Positions 34,341-43,896 are shown, counted from the stretch's first letter. The stretch is 64,000 nucleotides of DNA from an uncultured Clostridia bacterium (GCA_948676835.1 CAPOZU010000005.1:1-64000); one strand, 5' to 3'. The notes: a model not told the origin generated them from the letters alone. Numbers and translations: made by a program.

Positions 34341-35489
34341 ATGGAAAATGAAATTATATTACCAAATTATGAACATTGTATTTTAAATACAATTACTTCA
34401 ATATTAAAATATTATAATGTTGATACAAAACATAAGTCATTAGAAAGTTTAGATAAAATATTAGAGAAAAAATATAGAAATGTTATTTTTCTTGTTTTAG
34501 ATGGAATGGGAGAACATATTTTAGGAAATATATCTCCAAATGGATATTTTACTGAAAACAAAATAGATTGTGTAACATCTGTATATCCTTCAACTACAAC
34601 TGCAGCATTAACAACTTATTATTCAGGAAAACCACCATATGAAACTGGTTGGATTGCATGGTCACAGTATTTTAAAGAATATGGTAGAGCTATAGATATG
34701 TTACCTCAGAAAGAGTCATATTTGAAAGAAGACATTTCAGGTGCTAGAATGAATGTTTTTAAAAATGTTGTTAATTATGAATCAATTTTTGAACAAATAG
34801 AAAAGGCATCACCAAATGTTAAAGCATTTGAAGTAATGCCAAAATATTCAGATAGAAGAGCAAAAAGAACTTTTACTGCTGACGATATTGATGAAATAAT
34901 GGTTAATTTAGAAACATTATGCCAGCTTCCTGGTGAAAATTTTATTATGGCATATTCAGATAAACCAGATGGATTATTACATAAATTTGGAACAGATTCA
35001 GATGAAGCAAAAAACTATGTATTAGAAGCAGAAGAAAAGGTAAAAGCATTACAAGAAAAACTAGGAGAAGATACAATAATAATTATTTCGGCAGATCATG
35101 GACACAAAAATATTGAAAAATCATATTCTCTACTAGACCATCCAGAAATTATGGAATGTTTATATATGCCAATGTCATTAGAATCTAGAGTTGTTGGATT
35201 TTGGGTAAAGGAAAACATGAAAAAGGAATTCGAAGAGAGATTTAACAATATTTGTGGAAATGATTTTTGGTTAATGACAACAGAGGAGTTTTTAGATAAA
35301 CACTTCTTAGGATACGGAGATAAACATCCTAAAATTGATGAGTTTTTGGGAAATTATGTTGCGCTTTCAACATCAAGTAGTATGATTATAGTAGAAACAT
35401 TTCTAGCAGAAGGAAAACCAGTAAAGAAATCAACACATTGCGGGCTTTCAAAAGAAGAAATGGAAGTACCTGTAATCGTAATTAGATAA
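34341..35489 (+). CDS. Alkaline-phosphatase-superfamily phosphodiesterase
   Basis: 382 residues, type I phosphodiesterase/nucleotide pyrophosphatase fold. Metal ligand D54 (FLVLDGMGE), nucleophile region P-S-T-T-T (83-87), and a second metal cluster ADHGH (251-255), with another His in the STHCG motif near the C-terminus. There is no signal peptide, so it is cytoplasmic. The substrate could be a nucleotide or phosphodiester and cannot be told. The best ribosome site (AAAGGAAG) lies 24 nt upstream of this ATG, next to an ATG-TAA start-stop pair at 34318; the true start has no strong site of its own. Monocistronic. Confidence 0.85.
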   Translation: MENEIILPNYEHCILNTITSILKYYNVDTKHKSLESLDKILEKKYRNVIFLVLDGMGEHILGNISPNGYFTENKIDCVTSVYPSTTTAALTTYYSGKPPYETGWIAWSQYFKEYGRAIDMLPQKESYLKEDISGARMNVFKNVVNYESIFEQIEKASPNVKAFEVMPKYSDRRAKRTFTADDIDEIMVNLETLCQLPGENFIMAYSDKPDGLLHKFGTDSDEAKNYVLEAEEKVKALQEKLGEDTIIIISADHGHKNIEKSYSLLDHPEIMECLYMPMSLESRVVGFWVKENMKKEFEERFNNICGNDFWLMTTEEFLDKHFLGYGDKHPKIDEFLGNYVALSTSSSMIIVETFLAEGKPVKKSTHCGLSKEEMEVPVIVIR

Positions 35490-35500
35490 AAATGAATGTA

Positions 35501-35529
35501 TTGATTTAAATTTGCTTATAGTATATAAT
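35501..35529 (+). promoter_or_regulatory. Promoter of Big2 protein gene
   Basis: TTGATT, 17 bp, TATAAT, 36 bp before the ATG. Confidence 0.8.
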
Positions 35530-35565
35530 AGCAAAAAATATAAATGGTTAAAATAGGAGAATCAA

Positions 35566-36207
35566 ATGAGAAAAAGAAGATTAGTAATATCAATAGTAAT
35601 TTTTGTAATTGTAGGATTAATTGCTTTATATTTAGTATTAAATAAAGGACATATAGGAAATTATGCGTTAGTTAATATAGGTGATGAAAAAGGTAAAGAA
35701 GAAACAATTCTACCAAAACTTACATTAGAATTAGAAAGTGAATTTTTAGCATCTACAAATAAAAAAGAAACTGCCAGCATGACAGTTTCAATTGATGGTG
35801 AAATAGTCACAGAAAATATAGAATTTGAATCATCTGATGAAAAAATAGTTAAAATAAACAAAGACAATGAATTAGTTGCTGTAGCAGATGGAAAAGCAAC
35901 AATAACAGCAAGATATGATGGCATAGAAGCAACTAAAGATATAAAAGTAATAACACCAATAAAAACAATGTCTTTTACAACTACTAATAGTACAATAAGA
36001 GTTGGTAAAGATTTACAAATGAAATTGCAAATTACACCATCTAAAGCTAGTACAGATACATTAAAATATACTTCAAGTGATGAATCAATAGCTACAGTTA
36101 ATCAAAATGGAATAGTTACAGGAATAGCTCCTGGAAAAGTAAAAATCACAGTATATGACGCATATAATGATACTGAAAAATCAGTAAATTTAACAATCAA
36201 AAAATAA
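35566..36207 (+). CDS. Membrane-anchored protein with two Big2 Ig-like domains
   Basis: 213 residues. One N-terminal membrane helix (about 5-26), a short linker, then two tandem bacterial Ig-like (Big2) domains at about 45-130 and 133-212. Each shows the signature S-x-D-x-x-I/V-A/K-x-V-N-x-x-G/N-x-V-x-G/A-V-A-x-G-x-A-x-I-T. Such domains are extracellular spacers or weak adhesins; no enzymatic part is present. AGGAG lies before ATG. It has its own promoter and terminator. Confidence 0.88.
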   Translation: MRKRRLVISIVIFVIVGLIALYLVLNKGHIGNYALVNIGDEKGKEETILPKLTLELESEFLASTNKKETASMTVSIDGEIVTENIEFESSDEKIVKINKDNELVAVADGKATITARYDGIEATKDIKVITPIKTMSFTTTNSTIRVGKDLQMKLQITPSKASTDTLKYTSSDESIATVNQNGIVTGIAPGKVKITVYDAYNDTEKSVNLTIKK

Positions 36208-36210
36208 TAA

Positions 36211-36247
36211 GAAAAAGAAGTTCTAAATATAGTTAGAACTTCTTTTG
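36211..36247 (+). terminator. Rho-independent terminator
   Basis: AAAAGAAGTTCTAA / TTAGAACTTCTTTT, 14-bp perfect stem, 6-nt loop. Confidence 0.88.
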
Positions 36248-36334
36248 TTATATTCTAAGAAATAATTTTTATCTTGGAAAATTTTTATAAAATCAACAAA
36301 ACGCCTTGAAATTAGGGCGTTAACTAAGCATTAT

Positions 36335-36363
36335 TTGACAAAAAAGCATGAAAGTTATATAAT
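36335..36363 (+). promoter_or_regulatory. Promoter of gdpP
   Basis: Consensus TTGACA, 17 bp, TATAAT. A short AACGCC/GGCGTT dyad lies just upstream (about 36299-36321). Confidence 0.88.
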
Positions 36364-36405
36364 ATAAAGGTATAATTTTGGGTATATAAAATTATAGGGG
36401 GTTTT

Positions 36406-38415
36406 ATGCCGAATTCGAATAATAAAATATTAGATAGTTTAAATTCAAAAAATTTAATATATATTTTAGTTATAGCTATTCTTTGTATCTCTTTATGTGT
36501 GTATGATTTAAGCTGGATAATACCATCAATAATAATATTTGCATTAACAGTAACATATGCTATTTGGAGTAATGGTAAAAAGAAAACAGAAATAGAAAAT
36601 CATATACAGGATATAACATCAGATGTTACTACTGCTTCAAAAGGAAACTTAGTTAATACGCCTATACCATTAGTTTTAATCGAAACAGATGGTAATATAG
36701 TGTGGAGAAGTAGGAAATTTGTTGAAGAATTTCAAAATATTGATATAGCAACAAACTTAAATCCAATAGTAAAAGAAATTAAACTAGATATAGAAAAAAA
36801 TACAGAATCAATAGAAATAATGAAGCAGTTTAATATAGACAAAAAAGTTTATAAAATCTGTGGAAGCGTTGTTAAATCAAAAAGAAGAAGTAAGAAAAGT
36901 CAAAAAGAATATGTGCTTTCATTATATTTTATTAATGAAACAAAATATAATGAACTTTTTGATGTGTATAATAAATCAAAAGCATGTATTGGTGTTGCAA
37001 TGATAGACAACTATGATGAAATAGTACAAAGAATATTACCTGAAAGAAAAATAGAATTATTAGCCAAAATAGAAAAAGAAATAATAGAATGGGTAACATC
37101 TACAGGTGGACTAATAATAAAAACAGAAAGAGATTATTTTGTATATATTTTTGAGCAACAATATTTAACAGAATTTGAAAAAGAAAAATTTAATATATTA
37201 GATAGAGTTAAAACAATAGAAATAGACAATAAACTTCAAGTTACTTTAAGTATAGCAATATCAAATGAAGGTAAAACAAACTATGAAAAATATAAATCAG
37301 CACTGGCTGCTATGGAAATTGTTTTAGGACGTGGTGGAGATCAAGCTGTTGTTAAAAGAGATGGAAAATATAAATTCTATGGTGGTAAAACCTTAGAAGT
37401 TGAAAAAAGAACTAAAGTTAAAGCTAGAACAATTGCACATTCTATATCAACAGCAATAAGTGAGTCTGAAAATGTTATTATAATGGGACATAAAAATATA
37501 GATATAGATGCTTTTGGATCTGCATTAGGTATATACAGATTATCAAAAACATTAGAAAAGGATTGCTATATTGTTTCTGAGCCTAAAGGTAAGTCACTAG
37601 GAAAGTTTTTAGAGATACTTCAAAAAGAAGATGAATATAAAAATGTAATTCTTTCTGAAAATGAAGTAAGTGATTTAATAAAACCAAATTCTCTACTTGT
37701 AGTTGTAGATACTCACAAAACATCATATGTTGAGTTTCCAGAGCTACTTGACAAAATAGAAAGAAAGATAGTAATAGATCATCATAGAAAAGCTCCAGAT
37801 TGTATTGAAAATGTATTAATTTCATTCCATGAAGTATATGCTTCTTCATCAGCAGAGCTTGTTACAGAAATTGTTCAATATGCTCAAGATGATGTTCAAT
37901 TAACACTTTTAGAAGCTGAAAGTTTATATGGCGGTATTATGGTAGATACTAAAGACTTTACTTTTAAAACAGGTGTAAGAACATTTGAAGCAGCAGCATA
38001 TTTAAGAAAATATGGTGTAGATATTATAAGAGTAAAGAAATGGTTTCAAGCCGATCTAGAAAGCTATAATATAATTTCAAACATTGTTAGAAATGTAGAA
38101 ATTCATAATGATACAATTGCAGTTTCTGTTTTTGAAGGAGAAAACAGTGACGCAAATCTTATTATTGCAAAAGCTGCGGATGAGCTTTTAACAATTAGTG
38201 ATATAACAGCATCATTTGTTATGGCAAAAGTAGGAGACAAAGTATTTATAAGCGGACGTTCAATTGGAGATATAAATGTACAATTAATTATGGAGAAATT
38301 AGGCGGTGGGGGGCATATCACACTTGCTGGAGCACAGCTTGAAGGTTTCTCTTTAGAAGATGCTAAAAATGAATTAATAATAAGAATTAATGAATATTTA
38401 TTAGAAACTGAATAG
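36406..38415 (+). CDS. gdpP: Cyclic-di-AMP phosphodiesterase, GdpP/DHH family
   Basis: 669 residues, the standard GdpP size. Two N-terminal helices (about 15-55), a small PAS-like domain, a degenerate GGDEF domain (about 170-320), then the DHH domain with MGHKNIDIDAFGSA at 360-373 and DHH at 458-460. The DHHA1 domain ends with GGGGHITLAGA near 640. GdpP hydrolyses the second messenger c-di-AMP that controls osmolyte and cell-wall homeostasis. A GGGGG ribosome site is present. The order gdpP-rplI-dnaB is conserved in Firmicutes, but here a terminator and a new promoter separate gdpP from rplI. Confidence 0.96.
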   Translation: MPNSNNKILDSLNSKNLIYILVIAILCISLCVYDLSWIIPSIIIFALTVTYAIWSNGKKKTEIENHIQDITSDVTTASKGNLVNTPIPLVLIETDGNIVWRSRKFVEEFQNIDIATNLNPIVKEIKLDIEKNTESIEIMKQFNIDKKVYKICGSVVKSKRRSKKSQKEYVLSLYFINETKYNELFDVYNKSKACIGVAMIDNYDEIVQRILPERKIELLAKIEKEIIEWVTSTGGLIIKTERDYFVYIFEQQYLTEFEKEKFNILDRVKTIEIDNKLQVTLSIAISNEGKTNYEKYKSALAAMEIVLGRGGDQAVVKRDGKYKFYGGKTLEVEKRTKVKARTIAHSISTAISESENVIIMGHKNIDIDAFGSALGIYRLSKTLEKDCYIVSEPKGKSLGKFLEILQKEDEYKNVILSENEVSDLIKPNSLLVVVDTHKTSYVEFPELLDKIERKIVIDHHRKAPDCIENVLISFHEVYASSSAELVTEIVQYAQDDVQLTLLEAESLYGGIMVDTKDFTFKTGVRTFEAAAYLRKYGVDIIRVKKWFQADLESYNIISNIVRNVEIHNDTIAVSVFEGENSDANLIIAKAADELLTISDITASFVMAKVGDKVFISGRSIGDINVQLIMEKLGGGGHITLAGAQLEGFSLEDAKNELIIRINEYLLETE

Positions 38416-38419
38416 AAAA

Positions 38420-38455
38420 AAGAAAGCCTTAGATGATTCTAAGGTTTTCTTAGTA
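38420..38455 (+). terminator. Terminator after gdpP
   Basis: AAGAAAGCCTTAGA / TCTAAGGTTTTCTT, 14-bp stem with one wobble, 4-nt loop. Confidence 0.8.
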
Positions 38456-38461
38456 TAGTCC

Positions 38462-38490
38462 TTGAAATTTAAGCAAAAATATTATACAAT
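38462..38490 (+). promoter_or_regulatory. Promoter of rplI-dnaB
   Basis: TTGAAA, 17 bp, TACAAT, directly after the gdpP terminator. Confidence 0.75.
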
Positions 38491-38530
38491 ACAAAAAGCT
38501 TATAAAGTATTAGAAACGGAGGGAAAAACT

Positions 38531-38980
38531 ATGAAAGTCATTTTAAAACAAGATATTAAAGGTGTTGGTAAAAAAGATCAAGTAATAAACGCAGCAGATG
38601 GATATGCTAGAAACTTTTTGTTTCCAAAGAATTTAGCAGTACCAGCAGATACAGGAAATATGAATAATTTAAAAGCAAAAAATGAATCAGTAGAATATAG
38701 AAAAGGTGAAGACTTAAAAGAAGCAAAACAAATCGCTGAAAAAATGAAAACAATTACTGTTAAAATTTCTGTTAAGGCAGGAGAAAATGGCAGATTGTTT
38801 GGAGCAGTTACAGCAAAAGAAATTGCAGAAGCTTTGAAAAAAGATTTTGGAATAGAAGTAGATAAAAAGAAAGTATTACTTCAAGAATCAATAAAAGTTG
38901 CAGGAGCTACAAAAGTTGATATAAAACTAAATGAAGGTGTAGTAGCAAGTGTTCAAGTAATGGTAACGCCAAAACAATAA
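38531..38980 (+). CDS. rplI: 50S ribosomal protein L9
   Basis: 149 residues. The N-terminal rRNA-binding domain is classic (MKVILKQDIKGVGKKDQ, DGYARNFLFPKNLA), then the long connecting helix and the C-terminal domain with the GRLFGAVT segment. An in-frame upstream ATG exists but lies in the promoter region; the chosen ATG follows GGAGGG by 7 nt and gives the universal L9 start. Co-transcribed with dnaB 37 bp downstream. Confidence 0.98.
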   Translation: MKVILKQDIKGVGKKDQVINAADGYARNFLFPKNLAVPADTGNMNNLKAKNESVEYRKGEDLKEAKQIAEKMKTITVKISVKAGENGRLFGAVTAKEIAEALKKDFGIEVDKKKVLLQESIKVAGATKVDIKLNEGVVASVQVMVTPKQ

Positions 38981-39017
38981 GATAAAAAACTATCTAACAA
39001 TAAAAGAGGGATGTAAT

Positions 39018-40364
39018 ATGGATTTAGGAAAAATTCCACCACACGATATAGAAGCAGAACAAGCAATTTTAGGATGTATGCTAACAGATAAAGATTCTGT
39101 TATAAGTGCAATTGAAATTTTAAAAGAAGATGCTTTTTATAGGGAAGATAATAAAGCTATTTATTCAGCAATATTAGGGCTTTATTCAAGAAGTGAGCCA
39201 ATAGATATAATTACTGTTAAAGCAGAATTAGTTGAAACAGGTAATTTTGAACGTGTTGGAGGTCTTGAATATTTAGCAAGCTTACCAGAAAGAGTACCAA
39301 CAACAGCAAATGTTGAAAAATACATAAAAATAGTTGATGAAAAATCAATGCTAAGAAAACTAATTAATACATCAAATGAATTAGTTGCGTTAGGATACGA
39401 TGAAACAGAAGAAGTAGATAACATAATGGATATGGCAGAAAAGAAAATTTTTGATTTAGCTTCTAAGAAAAACACAAAAGGTTATACTTCAATAAAAGAT
39501 GTTTTAGTGGAATCATTCTCAAAACTAGAAGAATTATACAATAATAAAGGAAAAGTAAGTGGTACACCAACAGGATTTATAGATTTTGATAATATAACAT
39601 CTGGTCTACATGATTCAGATTTAATTATCGTTGCTGCTAGACCTGCTATGGGAAAATCAGCATTTGCAATAAACCTTGCAACAAATGTTGCAGTTCAAGC
39701 AGGAAAAGGTGTTGCAATATTCAACTTGGAGATGTCAAAAGATCAAGTTGGAAACAGAATTTTATGTAGTGAAGCAATGGTAGATAGTAATAAAGTAAGA
39801 ACAGGGCTTCTTGAAGATGATGATTGGGTTAAACTTGCATCTACTTTAGGTAGACTTTCAGAGGCACCAATTTATATAGATGATACAGCTGGTATTTCTA
39901 TAATGGAAATTCGTGCAAAATGTAGAAAACTTAAGCTTGAAAAAGATATAGGATTAGTTGTAATTGATTACTTACAGCTAATTCAAGGAAGTGGAAGCAG
40001 AAATAGTAGCCGTGAGCAAGAAATTTCTGAAATTAGTAGATCTTTAAAAATTCTTGCAAAAGAATTAAATATTCCTGTTATAGCATTATCACAGCTTTCT
40101 CGTAGTGTTGAAAAACGTGATGATAAAAGACCTATGCTTTCAGATTTAAGAGAGTCTGGAGCCATAGAACAGGATGCTGATATTGTAATTTTCTTATATA
40201 GAGATGATTATTATAATCAAGATAGTGAAAAGAAGAATGTAGCAGAAGTCATTTTAGCTAAACACAGAGGTGGTTCAACAGGTACCGTTGATATGGCTTG
40301 GCTTCCAAGTTACACAAAATTTGCAAATCTTGATAGAAGATTTTTTGAGGAACCAGGCATGTAG
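39018..40364 (+). CDS. dnaB: Replicative DNA helicase DnaB
   Basis: 448 residues, full length and without an intein. The N-terminal hexamerisation domain (about 5-110, starting IPPHDIEAEQAILG) is followed by the RecA-like helicase domain. Walker A is ARPAMGKS at 207-214 and the Walker B region is LVVIDYLQLIQG. The arginine-finger and sensor segments (SQLSRSVEKRDDKRPMLSDLRESGAIEQDAD) are intact. In B. subtilis nomenclature this is dnaC. An AGAGGG site precedes ATG. A terminator overlaps its stop codon. Confidence 0.98.
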   Translation: MDLGKIPPHDIEAEQAILGCMLTDKDSVISAIEILKEDAFYREDNKAIYSAILGLYSRSEPIDIITVKAELVETGNFERVGGLEYLASLPERVPTTANVEKYIKIVDEKSMLRKLINTSNELVALGYDETEEVDNIMDMAEKKIFDLASKKNTKGYTSIKDVLVESFSKLEELYNNKGKVSGTPTGFIDFDNITSGLHDSDLIIVAARPAMGKSAFAINLATNVAVQAGKGVAIFNLEMSKDQVGNRILCSEAMVDSNKVRTGLLEDDDWVKLASTLGRLSEAPIYIDDTAGISIMEIRAKCRKLKLEKDIGLVVIDYLQLIQGSGSRNSSREQEISEISRSLKILAKELNIPVIALSQLSRSVEKRDDKRPMLSDLRESGAIEQDADIVIFLYRDDYYNQDSEKKNVAEVILAKHRGGSTGTVDMAWLPSYTKFANLDRRFFEEPGM

Positions 40365-40386
40365 AGCTTTCTATATGCCTTTTATC
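40355..40386 (+). terminator. Terminator overlapping the dnaB stop
   Basis: AGGCATGTAGA / TCTATATGCCT, 11 bp with one wobble, 4-nt loop, followed by TTTATC. The stop codon lies within the stem. Confidence 0.7.
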
Positions 40387-40505
40387 AAATTAAAAATTGT
40401 TATTTGTGTTAGTAAATTTTTGCTAATTATAACAATGGCATAGAAAATTTCCAATATGATATTGTAGAATATTTATTAAAATTTATATTTAATATAATTC
40501 ATAAA

Positions 40506-40668
40506 AGTATTTTATATTATTTTCTTATACACCTTGGTGTCGCAACTTGCTAGTTGTAAATTATAAAATTATTTTATAATTTACATAGCCTCGATAGTTG
40601 CTCCAAATCGCACTCACTGCGTTCGTTTGGTCGCTTACGCGGTGTATTTAAAAATAATATAAAATATT
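40506..40668. mobile_element. MITE-like non-coding element, 163 bp
   Basis: 28-bp terminal inverted repeats (24 of 28 match) at 40506-40533 and 40641-40668, ending in GGTGTA/TACACC inside. The interior has several nested hairpins: CAACT/AGTTG, a near-perfect GTAAATTATAAAAT / ATTTTATAATTTAC stem, and CCAAA-CGCA / TGCG-TTTGG. No ORF. It fills most of the dnaB-tilS gap; the remaining ~250 bp of this gap shows no promoter or gene I can support. No target-site duplication is obvious. Confidence 0.6.
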
Positions 40669-40800
40669 TTCATGAATCTAGATAAAGACATAGAATTACT
40701 TATTTCAGTAGAGTAACTCTCTGGGAGCAACTTTTTGTTTAATATTAAATTTTTATATTCACACATATAACAATTTATTATAAAAAAGGATACAAAAATT

Positions 40801-41823
40801 ATGGTAGAAGATAGTATTTTAAGTACAATTAAGAAATATAATTTAATTGAAAATGGAGATAAGATTGTTGTTGCTGTTTCTGGGGGACCAGATTCAATAA
40901 CTTTACTTGATTGTCTGTACAATTTAAAAGAAAATAAGAAACTAGATTTCGAAATGGTAGTTTGTCATATTAATCATGGGTTAAGGGAAAACGCTAAAAT
41001 TGATGAAGAATATGTTCTAGATTATTGTAATAAAATTAATATTAAATGTTTTGTTTTGCATGCAAAAGTTAAAGAAGAAGCTGAAAAACAAAAGCGTGGA
41101 CTTGAAGAAATGGGTAGAATTATTAGATATGATTTCTTTGATGAAGTTGCAAAGGAAACAAATTCAAATAAAATAGCTATTGCTCATAATAGTAATGATA
41201 ATGTTGAAACAATTATTATGAATATTATAAGAGGAAGTGGGTTAAGTGGGTTAAAAGGTATTGAAGCTATTAGTGGAAAATATATTAGACCTCTTATTGA
41301 AACTTCAAGAACAGATATTGAGAAATATTGTGAAGATAAAAAATTAAATCCAAGACATGATGAATCAAATGATGATAATATTTATACAAGAAATAAGGTA
41401 CGAAACATAGTAATTCCCTACATAAAAAGAGAATTGAATCCAAACATAATAGAAACAATTAATAGGTTATCTAGTATAACAAAAGATGATTTAAACTATT
41501 TAGAGCTTCAAACAGAAGCATCTTACAATAATATGCTTTTAGAGGAAAATTTTTCTAAAGAAAATGTATATAATAATGAAAAAGAGGCTAAAATTATATT
41601 AGACTTAAAGAAATTCAATAATGAGAACAAAGCGATTGAAAAACGCGTTATTTTACATGCAATAAATAAGCTATTCGGTACTACAAAAGGAGTAGAGAAG
41701 ATTCATATAGAGGATATAATAAAATTATGTAATAATAATATAGGGAATAAATTTTTAACTCCAAACAAAAAAACTAAGGTAGAAATAAAAAATAAAACAA
41801 TTGTTATAAAACGTCTAAAATAA
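40801..41823 (+). CDS. tilS: tRNA(Ile)-lysidine synthase, short form
   Basis: 340 residues. TilS converts the wobble C of tRNA-Ile(CAU) to lysidine, allowing AUA decoding, and is essential in an AT-rich genome. The PP-loop SGGPDS is at 27-32, followed by CHINHGLR, HNSNDNVET and DESN...YTRNKVRN. It ends after the substrate-binding helical region and lacks the C-terminal TilS_C domain of the common 430-470-residue form; short forms are known (Aquifex). AAGGA lies before ATG. tilS-ftsH order is typical; hpt, often between them, is absent. Confidence 0.93.
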   Translation: MVEDSILSTIKKYNLIENGDKIVVAVSGGPDSITLLDCLYNLKENKKLDFEMVVCHINHGLRENAKIDEEYVLDYCNKINIKCFVLHAKVKEEAEKQKRGLEEMGRIIRYDFFDEVAKETNSNKIAIAHNSNDNVETIIMNIIRGSGLSGLKGIEAISGKYIRPLIETSRTDIEKYCEDKKLNPRHDESNDDNIYTRNKVRNIVIPYIKRELNPNIIETINRLSSITKDDLNYLELQTEASYNNMLLEENFSKENVYNNEKEAKIILDLKKFNNENKAIEKRVILHAINKLFGTTKGVEKIHIEDIIKLCNNNIGNKFLTPNKKTKVEIKNKTIVIKRLK

Positions 41824-41883
41824 CGTTCCGTAAAAGGTTTGAAAAATCAAATGTTACAGAGATATTTCTTTTAAAAAAATGGG

Positions 41884-41912
41884 TTGAAATCCCAAATTTG
41901 CTATGCTATATT
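41884..41912 (+). promoter_or_regulatory. Promoter of ftsH
   Basis: TTGAAA, 17 bp, TATATT, about 37 bp before the start. Confidence 0.65.
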
Positions 41913-41948
41913 TTAGGCATACTAATAGAAATATAGGAGGATAAAAAT

Positions 41949-43775
41949 TTGAAGAGGGGATTTAAAACATTAGCCACATGGTTAATAATAGGACTAATAA
42001 TAATATGTGCTCTTAGTGGATTGTTAGGAATGTCAGATAACAAAATTAGTTATTCTGAACTTATTACTAAAATATCTTCAGGAGACATTACTAAAATAGT
42101 AATATCTGCCGATGGAGTATCTGTTACAGCATATCAAAAAGGAAAAGACGCAGCAACAGCTACAAGAGCAGATATAAGTACATCAACAATTCCAAGCTTA
42201 GATGCATTTATGGAACAAATTTCAGAAAATATAGTAAATGGTCAAATAGAAGTTGAGCAAAATGAAGAGTCAATTTTTGTTGAATTGTTAAGCTTAATTT
42301 CACCAGTAATTTTACTATTAATTTTCTTATTATTTAGTTTTGTATTAATGAATCCAAATCAAGGTGGAAATAAATCTATGACATTTGGAAAGAGCAAAGC
42401 TAGAGTACTTAATACAACAGATACAAATAAAACAAAAGTAACATTTAAAGATGTTGCTGGTATCACTGAAGAAAAAGAAGAATTAGCAGAAATAGTAGAT
42501 TTCTTAAAATCACCAAAAAAATTCACAGATATGGGTGCAAGAATTCCAAAAGGAGTTTTACTTGTTGGTCAACCAGGTACAGGTAAAACATTACTTGCAA
42601 AAGCTGTTGCTGGTGAAGCTGGTGTTCCATTCTTTATTATAAGTGGTTCAGACTTTGTTGAAATGTTTGTCGGTGTTGGTGCTTCAAGAGTTAGAGATTT
42701 ATTTGAACAGGCTAAGAAAAATGCTCCTTGTATTATATTTATAGATGAAATTGATGCAGTTGGTCGTCAAAGGGGTGCTGGACTTGGAGGAGGACATGAT
42801 GAAAGAGAACAAACATTAAACCAATTATTAGTTGAAATGGATGGATTTGCAGCTAATGAAGGTGTTATAGTTATAGCAGCTACAAATAGACCAGATGTAT
42901 TAGATAAAGCTTTATTAAGAGCTGGAAGATTTGATAGACAAATTGTTGTTGGAACTCCAGATGTTAAAGCAAGAGAAGAAATATTAAATGTACACGCGAG
43001 AAAGAAAAAATTAGCAGAAGATGTGGATTTATCTACAATAGCAAAAAACACAGCAGGATTTGTTGGAGCTGATTTGGAAAATGTTTTAAATGAAGCTGCA
43101 TTACTAGCTGCAAGAAGAGATAAATCTGAAATAGGAATGGCTGAAATAGAAGATGCAATGATTAAAGTTACAATGGGACCAGAAAAGAAGACAAGAGTAA
43201 TAAGTGATAAAGAGAAAAAACTTGTTGCATTCCACGAAGCTGGTCACGCAGTTGCAAGTCATTTCTTAGAAACACAAGATGATGTACATCAAATTTCAAT
43301 TATTCCAAGAGGAATGGCTGGTGGTTATACAATGTATAGACCATCAGAAGATAGATCATTTATGAGTAAATCAGAAATGGAAGAACAAATCATATCATTA
43401 TTAGGTGGTAGAGTTGCTGAAGCTTTAGTTTTAGGAGATATTTCTACTGGAGCAAGTAATGATATAGAAAGAGCATCTAAAATAGCAAGAGCTATGGTTA
43501 CAAAATATGGTATGAGTGAAAGATTAGGAGCAATAACATTTGGTTCTGGTCAAGAAGAGGTTTTCTTAGGAAGAGATTTTACTCAACAAAAGAACTTTAG
43601 TGAAGAAACTTCTGGTTTAATAGATGAAGAAGTTAAGAAAATAGTTGATACAGCATATAAAAGAACAGAAGACATTTTAAATGAACATATGGAAAAACTT
43701 CATAATGTAGCAAATGTCTTATTAGAAAAGGAAAAGATAGATGGAGAAGAGTTTGAACAAATAATGAATGCTTAA
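41949..43775 (+). CDS. ftsH: ATP-dependent zinc metalloprotease FtsH
   Basis: 608 residues. Two membrane helices (about 8-26 and 117-137) flank a small external domain. The AAA+ domain has Walker A GQPGTGKT at 207-214 and IIFIDEIDAVGR, with an intact second region of homology (ATNRPDVLDKALLRAGRFDRQ). Zinc protease site HEAGH at 429-433. FtsH degrades membrane and regulatory proteins. TTG start with AGGAGG 8 nt upstream. Transcribed from its own promoter and ended by a strong terminator. Confidence 0.98.
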   Translation: MKRGFKTLATWLIIGLIIICALSGLLGMSDNKISYSELITKISSGDITKIVISADGVSVTAYQKGKDAATATRADISTSTIPSLDAFMEQISENIVNGQIEVEQNEESIFVELLSLISPVILLLIFLLFSFVLMNPNQGGNKSMTFGKSKARVLNTTDTNKTKVTFKDVAGITEEKEELAEIVDFLKSPKKFTDMGARIPKGVLLVGQPGTGKTLLAKAVAGEAGVPFFIISGSDFVEMFVGVGASRVRDLFEQAKKNAPCIIFIDEIDAVGRQRGAGLGGGHDEREQTLNQLLVEMDGFAANEGVIVIAATNRPDVLDKALLRAGRFDRQIVVGTPDVKAREEILNVHARKKKLAEDVDLSTIAKNTAGFVGADLENVLNEAALLAARRDKSEIGMAEIEDAMIKVTMGPEKKTRVISDKEKKLVAFHEAGHAVASHFLETQDDVHQISIIPRGMAGGYTMYRPSEDRSFMSKSEMEEQIISLLGGRVAEALVLGDISTGASNDIERASKIARAMVTKYGMSERLGAITFGSGQEEVFLGRDFTQQKNFSEETSGLIDEEVKKIVDTAYKRTEDILNEHMEKLHNVANVLLEKEKIDGEEFEQIMNA

Positions 43776-43806
43776 GTCTTCTTGAAATCAATCTAATTAA
43801 ATACTA

Positions 43807-43843
43807 AAAATAATGGGGATAAAGATATCCTCATTATTTTTTT
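43807..43843 (+). terminator. Terminator after ftsH
   Basis: AAAATAATGGGGATA / TATCCTCATTATTTT stem, 4-nt loop, T run. Confidence 0.9.
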
Positions 43844-43852
43844 GTTAAAGCA

Positions 43853-43885
43853 ACACGGCAGAGAACATATAGCTCTCTGCCGTGC
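43853..43885 (-). terminator. GC-rich terminator of the orphan gene
   Basis: ACACGGCAGAGAAC / GCTCTCTGCCGTGC stem just beyond the minus-strand stop codon. Much richer in GC than the native terminators here. Confidence 0.8.
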
Positions 43886-43896
43886 AATTTTTATTA

